Shown here in pieces: positions 17,244-25,147 of a DNA stretch of 48,022 bases. The notes beneath the pieces were generated by a model, which saw only the letters and a program-made list of their open reading frames with translations, did no database searches and had not been told where the DNA came from. The stretch comes from an uncultured Lachnospiraceae bacterium (GTDB lineage Bacteria > Bacillota > Clostridia > Lachnospirales > Lachnospiraceae). Every line of letters starts with the position of its first letter. Position 1 is the stretch's first letter. The translations under genes and the position numbers were made by a program. The stretch is from assembly GCA_934394565.1 (NCBI GenBank), contig CAKRQV010000018.1:1-48022 (forward strand), in the 5' to 3' direction.

Positions 17244-18656
17244 ATGGAAAAGAAAAGTCTGAAAAACGGATCCTACAGCATTCTGATCACGGTGATCGTG
17301 ATCGCTGCGCTGGTGATCGTGAATCTGATCGTCCGGACACTGCCGACGGATCTGACACAGCTGGATTTTTCCAGCAATAAATTATATACTCTGACGGAGA
17401 CAACGACGGATTTTATGGAGGGCCTTTCCGAGAATGTCGCTCTGTATTATATCTGTGAAAACGGCGAGGAGGACGATACTACGGTAAAGCTTCTGCACCG
17501 TTATGCGGATGCATCTCCCCATGTGACGATGCAGCAGATCGATCCGGCCCTGTATCCGGGCTTCACCTCCCAGTATACAGAGGATAAGGTGGAAAACGGC
17601 AGTATCATCGTTGTCAGCAAAGAGACAAACAAGATCGTGTCCGTGGACGATCTGTATACGGACACCTATAATGCGGCCACAGGTAAATCGGTGCACGTTG
17701 CCTATGACGGTGAAGGTCTGGTGACCAGTGCCATCGATTATGTGACAAATAAAAATATTCCGGTGCTCTACGTGCTGAACGGCAACGGCGAGGCAGCGCT
17801 TGACGATACCTTCCTTGCTGCCATTGACAAAAATAATGTGGAAGTAAAAAATTTAAACCTGTTGTCTGAGGATATTCCTGCAGATACCGCTGCACTTCTG
17901 ATCAACGCACCGGAAAAGGATTATTCCGAAGAACAGGCAAAGAAGATCATCACGTATCTGGAAAATGGCGGCAGTGCCATGATCACTTCGAATTATTCGA
18001 TCTACCAGATGCCGAATTTCGATTCGATTCTGCAAAATTACGGCCTTTCCCGCAAGGATGGCGTAGTATTTGAAGGGGATTCCGGACATTTCATGACGTA
18101 TCCCTACTGTCTGATCCCGGATATGCAGTTTAATCAGATCAATCAGAAGCTGTACAACAGCGCCTACCTGTTGATGCCGATGGCGCAGGCAATCGTACCG
18201 CTGGATACCTACAGAGCGTCGATCTCGATGTATCCGCTTTTGCAGTCCTCGGCCTCTTCTTATAATAAAGCCGATGTGGTGCATATGACCACCTCCGTCA
18301 AAGAAGCAGGAGATGAGGACGGCCCGTTTACGATCGGTATGCTGGTGGAAGAAGATACCAACACGGATGACGAAGTGGATACCCGTATTGTATACTACAG
18401 TACCGGTTATCTGCTGGATAAAGATTATAACAGCTCCGTATCTGGCAGCAATGCAGAGCTTGTGGGCAGTACCATCAATTATCTGTGCAACAATGCCGAT
18501 GCATCCAGTGCCGTACCGGTCAAGAATTTGCAGGTGCAGTATCTGACGATGACATCCTTTGCAGCAAATACATGGACTGTGATCTGCGTCTTTATTCTGC
18601 CGCTGTTCTTTATCGTTGTCGGCGGTGTGATCTGGTTCAGAAGGAGAAAAGGCTGA
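17244..18656 (+). CDS. GldG-like ABC auxiliary protein
   Basis: A 470-residue protein with one N-terminal membrane span (about 12-30, SILITVIVIAALVIVNLIV) and one C-terminal span (about 445-463, WTVICVFILPLFFIVVGGV) ending in RRRKG. The large outside domain between them matches the ABC_transp_aux family (LDFSSNKLYTLTETT near residue 45; GNGEAALDD near 175). In Bacteroidetes GldG works with GldA and GldF in gliding. In Firmicutes the complex occurs without gliding genes and its role is not established. AGGAGG lies before the ATG, and the stop overlaps the next start (TGATG). Confidence 0.88.
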   Translation: MEKKSLKNGSYSILITVIVIAALVIVNLIVRTLPTDLTQLDFSSNKLYTLTETTTDFMEGLSENVALYYICENGEEDDTTVKLLHRYADASPHVTMQQIDPALYPGFTSQYTEDKVENGSIIVVSKETNKIVSVDDLYTDTYNAATGKSVHVAYDGEGLVTSAIDYVTNKNIPVLYVLNGNGEAALDDTFLAAIDKNNVEVKNLNLLSEDIPADTAALLINAPEKDYSEEQAKKIITYLENGGSAMITSNYSIYQMPNFDSILQNYGLSRKDGVVFEGDSGHFMTYPYCLIPDMQFNQINQKLYNSAYLLMPMAQAIVPLDTYRASISMYPLLQSSASSYNKADVVHMTTSVKEAGDEDGPFTIGMLVEEDTNTDDEVDTRIVYYSTGYLLDKDYNSSVSGSNAELVGSTINYLCNNADASSAVPVKNLQVQYLTMTSFAANTWTVICVFILPLFFIVVGGVIWFRRRKG

Positions 18657-20044
18657 TGTCCAAAAAAAATAAGAAAACGCTGGTGATCGCCGTAGTGGCA
18701 CTGGCTGTGCTTTTAGTGGCATGGCTGGGTGTCAGTACGATGACCAGACATATGAAAGAAAAACAAGAGAGCGAGGCAGCCGATCAGGCGGCCACCCTGG
18801 CGATCCTGTCCCTGCCGGAAAACGATATCGCCTCTATTTCCTATCCTGGCGATGACGGTGAGATCCATCTGGAACAAAAAAATGGTCAGTGGACCAATGC
18901 CGAAGACGGCTATGTCCTGACCGGAAGCCGTATGAAGCTTCTGACCGATGATCTGGCAGCCCTGACTGCAGAGCGTGTGATTGAGGATGTCACAGATCTG
19001 ACCACATACGGCCTGGCTGATTCCGCCCGGACTATCAACATCACCATGCAGGATGGCACACAGTACACACTGGTCTGCGGTGATAAAAACACCACCACCA
19101 ACGAGCTGTACGTGCAGCTGGCCAGTGACAAAACAAAAGTCTACCTGACCAAAACCGCCCTCGACAGCCATTTTTCCGGCCGTGTTCAGGCACTGGCTGC
19201 CTACGAAGCCTTCCCTGCCATCGAACCGTCCACCATGCGCGAATTTGATGTGCAAAAAGCAGAAAATTCCTACATACTGACCATGACCGGAGACGATCAG
19301 TGCTCCGTCACCGGGGATGACGGCGTGACCCAGCTCGCCAACCTGACCGCCCTTGGCAGCGTGCAGCAGAATATCTCCTATATCAGCTGGGTCAGAAATA
19401 TGGAATACGACTGTAAAGACATGGCCGCCTACGGCCTCAAAAATCCGCAGTGCACCCTGAAAATCACCTACGGTGACGGCGATGCCCGTAAAGAAACCAC
19501 CCTCTATATCGGTGATCAGGACAGCTACGGCGATTACTACGTCCGTGTAGATGACTCCACCCAGATCAGTACCGTCCATGACGAATATCTCTCCGATATC
19601 GTCAACGGCCAGGCAACCTCCTTCTGGAGCCTCACCTACAGCTTCGTATCCATAAGCGACCTGGATAAGCTCACCGTAACCGTAGACGGCGCAGAACATA
19701 CCCTGCAATATCAGGCAGAGGAAACCACCGAAGAAGGTCAGTCCCTCGGCGAAAGCTGGCTGTTTGATGGAAAGAATGTAGATAAAGAACTGTTTAATAA
19801 ATTCTATTATGACTGCGTCAGCGTAACCGCCCAGGAACGTATGGACACCGTACCCGCCGACCCCGGCAATGCCGTGATGAAGCTTACTTACACACTCAAA
19901 GATGGCAGCACCAAAGAGATCACCTATTACCCTGGTGACCAGAACTTCTACACCGTCATATACGAAAACGGCACAAAGGCCGGCAGCACGAATAAACTCT
20001 ATGTTAATCAGATGCTGGAAGATTTAAAACAACTGGCGGAATGA
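18656..20044 (+). CDS. DUF4340 domain protein, last gene of the Gld-type operon
   Basis: A 462-residue protein. I chose the ATG at 18656 because it overlaps the preceding stop (TGATG) and follows AAGGAGAAAA, and because the protein then begins with MSKKNKKTLVIAVVALAVLL, a single membrane anchor. The frame is open further upstream, but only inside the GldG-like gene. The outside part contains repeated beta-rich DUF4340-type units: KNGQWTNAEDGYVLTGSRM is typical, as are TTYGLADSA and AAYGLKNPQCTLKITYG, with the tell-tale Y-G-L words. This family is habitually the fourth gene after GldA/F/G-like genes in clostridia; its function is unknown. Confidence 0.85.
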   Translation: MSKKNKKTLVIAVVALAVLLVAWLGVSTMTRHMKEKQESEAADQAATLAILSLPENDIASISYPGDDGEIHLEQKNGQWTNAEDGYVLTGSRMKLLTDDLAALTAERVIEDVTDLTTYGLADSARTINITMQDGTQYTLVCGDKNTTTNELYVQLASDKTKVYLTKTALDSHFSGRVQALAAYEAFPAIEPSTMREFDVQKAENSYILTMTGDDQCSVTGDDGVTQLANLTALGSVQQNISYISWVRNMEYDCKDMAAYGLKNPQCTLKITYGDGDARKETTLYIGDQDSYGDYYVRVDDSTQISTVHDEYLSDIVNGQATSFWSLTYSFVSISDLDKLTVTVDGAEHTLQYQAEETTEEGQSLGESWLFDGKNVDKELFNKFYYDCVSVTAQERMDTVPADPGNAVMKLTYTLKDGSTKEITYYPGDQNFYTVIYENGTKAGSTNKLYVNQMLEDLKQLAE

Positions 20045-20073
20045 GCGAAGCAATATGACACATCATCATAAAA

Positions 20074-20345
20074 CAGGCAGAGAACGGAGGCACACTGGAA
20101 TATAGCGGTGAAAAACGATTCCGTAGATCTGTTAGTATAACTTAGCATACAGAGCCGCTGTCATTGGGGATGACAGCCGGATATCCGATCCGGCTGTCAG
20201 GGAAGCTTTGAGCAGGAAAATATCGATTTTCCTGCGAATGCTTCCTGTGCCCCAATGGCAGCGGCTCTGTATGCTTAGTTATACTTCAGATCGAAGGTGT
20301 TTTTCACCGCTATATTCCAGTGTGCCTCCGTTCTCTGCCGTCCGT
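20074..20345 (+). repeat. Large palindromic element 1 (three-way-junction type)
   Basis: This element fills most of the 419-base gap before the next gene and starts 30 bases after a stop codon. It begins CAGG and ends CCGTCCGT. The outer arms 20076-20116 and 20299-20339 are a perfect 41-bp inverted repeat. A looser middle section follows. Inner arms 20145-20169 and 20250-20274 pair over 25 bp with one G-U. The head carries two hairpins: a perfect 12-bp stem (TGACAGCCGGAT, 20171-20199) and a stem GGAAGC/GCTTCC (20201-20245) topped by GCAGGAAAAT/ATTTTCCTGC. A T6 run follows at about 20345, so transcription may also end here. Confidence 0.85.
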
Positions 20346-20388
20346 TTTTTGCCGCCGTCCGTCTTCCAACATATTCACATTTCCCCAG

Positions 20389-20417
20389 TTGATTTCCGTC
20401 CATAAAAAAGGTATGAT
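20389..20417 (+). promoter_or_regulatory. Promoter of the pyrophosphorylase-like gene
   Basis: TTGATT and TATGAT are exactly 17 bp apart, 46 bp before the start codon. It lies just beyond palindromic element 1, so that element separates this gene from the operon before it. Confidence 0.65.
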
Positions 20418-20463
20418 ATAGAGTTAGAAAAAGACGAACAAAAGAATTTGGAGGAATTTCAAT

Positions 20464-21687
20464 ATGAAACAGACCACAATGGCTCTTCTGGAAAAATACA
20501 ACCAGACTCATCTTTTAAAATTTTACGAACAGCTGTCACCGGAAAAACAGGACGCCATGGAAAACCAGCTCGAAAAACTCGACTGGGGCGTATTTGACTG
20601 CTTCGGAAACGACAACACCCCCGACGGCAAAGGCAAAATCGAACCCATCGGTGCCTTAAGTATCGCCGATATCGAAAAGAAAAAAGCAGACTATGTAAAA
20701 ACCGGCCTTGAAGCCATCAAAGCCGGCAAAGTCGGCGCCTTACTTCTCGCCGGAGGTATGGGAACCCGCCTCGGCTGCGACGGACCGAAAGGCAGCTTTA
20801 ATATCGGTGTCACCAAAGAACTGTACATCTTCGAACAGCTCTTCAAAAACACCATGGACGTCGTAAAACAGGCCGATGCCTGGATCCCGTTCTTCATCAT
20901 GACCAGTGATAAAAACCACGAACAGACCACATCCTTCTTAAAAGAACATGACTACTTCGGCTACAACCCGGACTACGTATTCTTCTTTACCCAGGATATG
21001 GCACCCTGCATGGATTACGACAAAAAGCTCCTGATGGAAAGCCCGGAGAAGCTCGCCTCATCCCCGAACGGCAATGGCGGCTGGTTCACTTCCTTTGCCA
21101 ATGCCGGACTGCTTAAAAAAGCCAAAGAAATGGGCGTAGAATGGTTAAATTGCTTCGCCGTAGATAATGTACTGCAGCGCATCGCTGATCCGTGCTTTGT
21201 CGGTGCAGTCATCGATGAAAACTGTGTCAGCGGCTCCAAGGTTGTCCGCAAGGCCGATCCGGAAGAAAGAGTCGGCGTGCTCTGCCTCGAAGACGGCAAA
21301 CCGTCCATCGTGGAATATTACGAAATGACCCACGAGATGAATTACGCACAGAACGAAAAAGGCGAATATCTGTACTGCTTCGGCGTTATCCTGAACTATC
21401 TGTTCCGTATGGACAAACTCGAAGAAATCGTAGCCAAACGTATGCCGACCCACGTCGTAGAGAAAAAGATCCCGTATGTAGATCCCGACGGCACAGCCCA
21501 TGCACCGGAAAAACCAAACGGCTACAAATTTGAAACCCTGATCCTCGATATGGTACACATGATGGACAACTGCCTCGCTTACGAAGTCGAGAGAGAGCAC
21601 GAATTCGCCCCCGTCAAGAACAAAGAAGGGGTAGACTCTATTGAGACAGCCAGAGCACTGCTTCAGAAAAATGGTGTAGAGCTTTAA
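20464..21687 (+). CDS. UDPGP-family nucleotidyltransferase (UDP-sugar pyrophosphorylase-like)
   Basis: A 407-residue cytosolic enzyme of the UDPGP (UAP1-type) family, the kind better known from eukaryotes than the usual bacterial GalU or GlmU. The nucleotide loop LLLAGGMGTRLGCDGPKGSF near residue 97 is diagnostic, with FFIMTSDKNHEQT, FTQDMAPCMDYDKK, a uridine-contact region PNGNGGWF and NCFAVDNVLQRIADP. The family makes UDP-GlcNAc, UDP-GalNAc or UDP-glucose from UTP and the sugar 1-phosphate; which sugar applies here is not readable. GGAGG lies before the ATG. It stands alone between two palindromic elements and may supply the glycan genes that follow. Confidence 0.87.
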   Translation: MKQTTMALLEKYNQTHLLKFYEQLSPEKQDAMENQLEKLDWGVFDCFGNDNTPDGKGKIEPIGALSIADIEKKKADYVKTGLEAIKAGKVGALLLAGGMGTRLGCDGPKGSFNIGVTKELYIFEQLFKNTMDVVKQADAWIPFFIMTSDKNHEQTTSFLKEHDYFGYNPDYVFFFTQDMAPCMDYDKKLLMESPEKLASSPNGNGGWFTSFANAGLLKKAKEMGVEWLNCFAVDNVLQRIADPCFVGAVIDENCVSGSKVVRKADPEERVGVLCLEDGKPSIVEYYEMTHEMNYAQNEKGEYLYCFGVILNYLFRMDKLEEIVAKRMPTHVVEKKIPYVDPDGTAHAPEKPNGYKFETLILDMVHMMDNCLAYEVEREHEFAPVKNKEGVDSIETARALLQKNGVEL

Positions 21688-21707
21688 TGGTATTTAGATA
21701 GGTGGAG

Positions 21708-21936
21708 ACGGACGGAATTGCCCGGAACTGTCGGAAAGAGGGGGTGTGTCCTCTGGTTCAAAACAAGTGCAACGCTTTGCTGAGCTAATCGTTAACTCCG
21801 ACTAACGCACTCGCAAGAGCGAGCTCGTGCGTAAGTCTGCGTAAACGATGGATCTCATCAAAGCTAAGAACGCACTTTGCATCGTTTTGAACCAGAGGAC
21901 ACACCCCCTCTTTCCGACAGTTCCGGGCAATTCCTG
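21708..21936 (-). repeat. Large palindromic element 2, reverse orientation
   Basis: Arms 21714-21764 and 21884-21934 are a perfect 51-bp inverted repeat. On the minus strand the element begins CAGG (CCTG at 21933-21936) and ends CCGTCCGT (21715-21708), the same ends as elements 1 and 3. The arms enclose a 119-base core shared with element 3. The element starts 20 bases after a stop codon. The remaining 221 bases to the flippase start hold no gene; only a TACAAT -10-like box near 22096 and the flippase ribosome site were noted. Confidence 0.9.
21765..21883 (-). ncRNA. Candidate structured RNA core in element 2
   Basis: Nested helices, in plus-strand positions: AAGTGC/GCACTT (21765-21770 with 21872-21877), GCTTTG/CAAAGC (21774-21779 with 21859-21864), ATCGTT/AACGAT (21788-21793 with 21844-21849), GACT/AGTC (21800-21803 with 21834-21837) and a capping hairpin ACGCAC/GTGCGT (21805-21832). 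The loops are nearly identical to those of element 3, while the helices differ by paired changes. The strand is inferred from element 3. No promoter was identified. Confidence 0.45.
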
Positions 21937-22157
21937 GGTAAACGTGGTTGGCTATATGTTATCTGTGATGCCACCTATTATATTATCGGCAGTTTTCTTT
22001 TTAGTTTAGTCAGATGCCCACCCCACCTGCCTGCCCTGTGCATCGTCCGTCCTGCACAATCACATTTTCCTATAGCATTTTCTATCCGATGATGTTACAA
22101 TAAGCAATGGACTAAGCAATAAAAATGTAACAAAAATGTAACAGGAGAACCTCCAAT

Positions 22158-23621
22158 TTGAACGAAAAGAAACAATCCAGCACTTCCCTGAATAAGATTG
22201 CCTTAAAAGCCGGCATATTCTACATCTTTGCCCAGCTGTTTATCCGGGGAATTTCCTTTATAACGACCCCACTGTACACCCGCCTTCTGACCACCGCGCA
22301 GTACGGCCAGATCAAGGTCTATGAATCCTGGCTTTTGATCGCTGTACCCGTGATGTCGCTGTGCCTGTGGAAGAGCGTGGACCGTGCCAAATACGATCTC
22401 GACGAACAGGGGTATAACGCCTATGTTTCCTCAAACCATACCTTATCCTATATCTCCATCGCCGTCTGCATGCTGCTTAGCCTCATCTTTAAAGAGCAGG
22501 TGGAAGCCTTCTGCAATATGGACGACATCATGTTTTTTGTAGGATTCGGCTATGTTTTCGCTTACACCAGTATCCTTTTCATGCAGCGCCGTGAAAAACA
22601 GCTGATGCGCTACAAAGCCAGCACCCTGATCACCCTGCTGACGGTGGTTCCGGCGACGGTGATCTCACTGGTGTGGATGTATATCGGCAAGCAGAACGGT
22701 TTACAGAGTGAGTTGGTACATTACCGTGTGATTTCCTTCTACGGTGTACATATCATCGGTGGCGTGATCGTCATTATCATGCTGACCGTACAGGGAAAGA
22801 AGCTTTTTTCAAAAGAATTCTGGCGTTACGGCTTACTCTACAGCCTGCCGCTGATCCCGGAGGCCATCTCCATCCAGATCATGAACCAGGCGGACAAGAT
22901 CATGGTGCAGAAGATGATCAGTGATGAAGCCTCCGGTCTGATAGGCCTTGGAACGACGGTGTCTTTTATCATCTGGATCCTTGAGGACAGTGTATGGAAT
23001 GCCTGGCAGCCCTGGCTGTTCGAAAAAATTTCCCGTAAAGAGACAAAAGATATCGAGGCTCCGTGGAAAATTCTGATGCACGGCTTTGGCCTGATCTCCT
23101 GGTTCCTCGTCATGCTGGCACCGGAAGCCGTGCTGATCCTTGGCGGCAGACGCTATGCCGATGTGATCTGGCTGATCACACCGATGGTGACCGGCACGCT
23201 GTTTCGCTTCTACAGCTACAGCTACACAGCAATCCAGAATTACCATAAAAAGACCGGCTATGTGGCCCTTGGTACCTTGATGGCCATGGTCGTCAATGTG
23301 ATCCTGAATTATATCTGTATTCTGCTGTTTGGCTATCAGGCCGCAGCCTATACCACGGCCGTCAGCTATTTCCTGCTTCTTTTACTGCAGGGCTGGCTGG
23401 AGTTTAAGATCACCGGACAGCGGATCATACCGCTGGGGACGACCGTGCGGATTTCACTTTTATACTTTGCTGTCAATCTGGTTTCCATGGCAGCCTATGA
23501 AGTGCCGTGGTATGTCCGTTACATTCTGATCCTTGCCGGTGCGGCATTTGCAGCAAAGAAAGTCCTGCCGCAGTTTCTGCATGTCATGAAGACAACAAAG
23601 AAGAAAAAAGAGCAGGCTTAA
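22158..23621 (+). CDS. Oligosaccharide flippase (Wzx-like, MOP superfamily)
   Basis: A 487-residue integral membrane protein with about 12-14 membrane spans. It probably flips lipid-linked glycan repeat units to the outer face of the membrane. The N-terminus (GIFYIFAQLFIRGISFITTP, then LYTRLLTTAQYGQIKVYESW) is typical of the polysaccharide biosynthesis/MOP family. The start is a TTG at 22158 with AGGAG about 11 nt upstream; there is no ATG nearby. It opens the glycan-related half of the window and reads in the same direction as everything up to 48 kb. The C-terminus is Lys-rich (KKKKEQA). Confidence 0.9.
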   Translation: MNEKKQSSTSLNKIALKAGIFYIFAQLFIRGISFITTPLYTRLLTTAQYGQIKVYESWLLIAVPVMSLCLWKSVDRAKYDLDEQGYNAYVSSNHTLSYISIAVCMLLSLIFKEQVEAFCNMDDIMFFVGFGYVFAYTSILFMQRREKQLMRYKASTLITLLTVVPATVISLVWMYIGKQNGLQSELVHYRVISFYGVHIIGGVIVIIMLTVQGKKLFSKEFWRYGLLYSLPLIPEAISIQIMNQADKIMVQKMISDEASGLIGLGTTVSFIIWILEDSVWNAWQPWLFEKISRKETKDIEAPWKILMHGFGLISWFLVMLAPEAVLILGGRRYADVIWLITPMVTGTLFRFYSYSYTAIQNYHKKTGYVALGTLMAMVVNVILNYICILLFGYQAAAYTTAVSYFLLLLLQGWLEFKITGQRIIPLGTTVRISLLYFAVNLVSMAAYEVPWYVRYILILAGAAFAAKKVLPQFLHVMKTTKKKKEQA

Positions 23622-23744
23622 AAGCAGTAAAGGAAACATACCAACCGGAAAAATATAAAACAGAAAATCCGGAACAGAGATAATATAGAACAGAAGTACC
23701 CATAGAAGCATATAAAATATGGCTGTAACAAAGGAGAGAACATC

Positions 23745-25034
23745 ATGTTTGATAAATTGCAGAGAAAACTGGTAAATGTATTCATTTTCCTGGATCTTGC
23801 AAAAATGGAGAAAAAAGTGCCGTATGACCAGAAAAAAGTCGTGCCAATGCAGAATAAGCGCGTGCGCAAACTGGTGAAAAAGGCATATAAGATCCCTTTT
23901 TACAAGGAAAGGTTTGACAAAGCCGGTGTGCGCCCGGAGGATATAAAGACCGGCGATGATCTGGCAAAGCTGCCGCTTCTGACCAAGGATGATCTGCGTG
24001 CCTGGATGAAAGAAGAGGAAAAAAAGCCCCGATACCGCTACTGGTTCAGGGATACGACCAGTGGTTCCTCCGGTGTACCACTGATGGTGCTGTTTTCCCC
24101 GAAGGAAAAGGCATACATGATGGCCAACTGGTTCCGCGTGATGCTGGTGGCCGGATATAATCCCTTTACCGGCAAGACCATGAGCCGCAGAAGTGCCCAC
24201 AGTGTGACCGGCGGAAAGGATACGATCCTGCAGAGAGTCGGTATCCTGCGCCGTGGATTTGTCAACCAGTATGCGCCGGAATCCGAGATGGCAGAGCAGA
24301 TCAATGCTTACCGGCCGGATTTCCTCTATATGAATAAAACCGAATTCATGCGTCTGTGTCTGTACTGCAAACAGCATAATGTAAAGCTGCATCAGCCCAA
24401 ATTTTACACACCGACAGGTGAAAAGATCGATGATACCGCCCGGGCGATCTTTCATGAGATTCTTGGGCCGGGTATCATAGATTCCTATGGTACGGCTGAA
24501 GCCGGTGCCTGCATGGTCAAGCTGTTTGATTCCACCGAGTATACGATCCATCAGGATTCCTTTGTGGTCAATATCATGGACGATGACGGCCATGTGGCAG
24601 AGGAGGGCAAGATTGTAGTCACTCCGCTGTACAAGACCGATATTCCGCTGATCAATTATGTGGTCGGAGACAAGGGTAATGCCGAAATAAAAAACGGCGT
24701 CCGCGTAATCTCCGGTGTGCAGGGCCGTATGAACGATTTCTTCCGGTATAAGACCGGTGAAGTGACGACCTTCTTTGAAATCGCGCCAATCATCGCCCAC
24801 TGCAAGGATGTGCTGCAGATCCGCTTTATTCAGGAAAGCTATGAAAAGATCCATGTGCAGTGCGTACATAATACCCAGGATTCCACCCGGACAAAGGAAG
24901 AGGCCCAGAAAGAGCTGGAAACCGCACTGCAGGCCAAATTCAAGCATCCCTTCGAACTGGAATTTGAATGGATGCAGGTCATTCCACCGGATCCGAACGG
25001 CAAGCTGCGCATGATTGTATGCAATGTAAACTAA
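23745..25034 (+). CDS. CapK/phenylacetate-CoA-ligase-like adenylate-forming enzyme
   Basis: A 429-residue AMP-forming ligase of the PaaK/CapK group. The phosphate loop DTTSGSSGVPL is near residue 102 and the adenine-binding YGTAEAG near residue 246, followed by FEIAPII-type C-terminal residues and NGKLRMI at the end. In capsule loci such proteins are thought to activate a carboxylic acid, for example to join an amino acid to a uronic acid; the substrate here is unknown. AAAGGAG lies about 8 nt before the ATG. It sits between a flippase and a secreted protein, so a role in surface glycan modification is likely. Confidence 0.83.
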   Translation: MFDKLQRKLVNVFIFLDLAKMEKKVPYDQKKVVPMQNKRVRKLVKKAYKIPFYKERFDKAGVRPEDIKTGDDLAKLPLLTKDDLRAWMKEEEKKPRYRYWFRDTTSGSSGVPLMVLFSPKEKAYMMANWFRVMLVAGYNPFTGKTMSRRSAHSVTGGKDTILQRVGILRRGFVNQYAPESEMAEQINAYRPDFLYMNKTEFMRLCLYCKQHNVKLHQPKFYTPTGEKIDDTARAIFHEILGPGIIDSYGTAEAGACMVKLFDSTEYTIHQDSFVVNIMDDDGHVAEEGKIVVTPLYKTDIPLINYVVGDKGNAEIKNGVRVISGVQGRMNDFFRYKTGEVTTFFEIAPIIAHCKDVLQIRFIQESYEKIHVQCVHNTQDSTRTKEEAQKELETALQAKFKHPFELEFEWMQVIPPDPNGKLRMIVCNVN

Positions 25035-25147
25035 AAAACGGTTATCCCGGAAGAATGTGACCATATCTGATGCAGCCGTCAAAGGACAGACGGTGAGTAT
25101 GGTAGTAACAATGAAGTCTGCAGTTGCAGATGGGGAGAAAAGGGAGT

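Noticed and set aside
21841..21856. TwoAYGGAY RNA motif, because ATGGAT occurs in the element 2 core
   Set aside because: That motif needs two terminal loops with AYGGAY. Here there is one occurrence on the less likely strand, and it lies in an internal loop.
21708..21936. Element 2 as a simple intrinsic terminator
   Set aside because: The arms are far too long, the core is conserved with covarying helices, and there is no T run after either arm.
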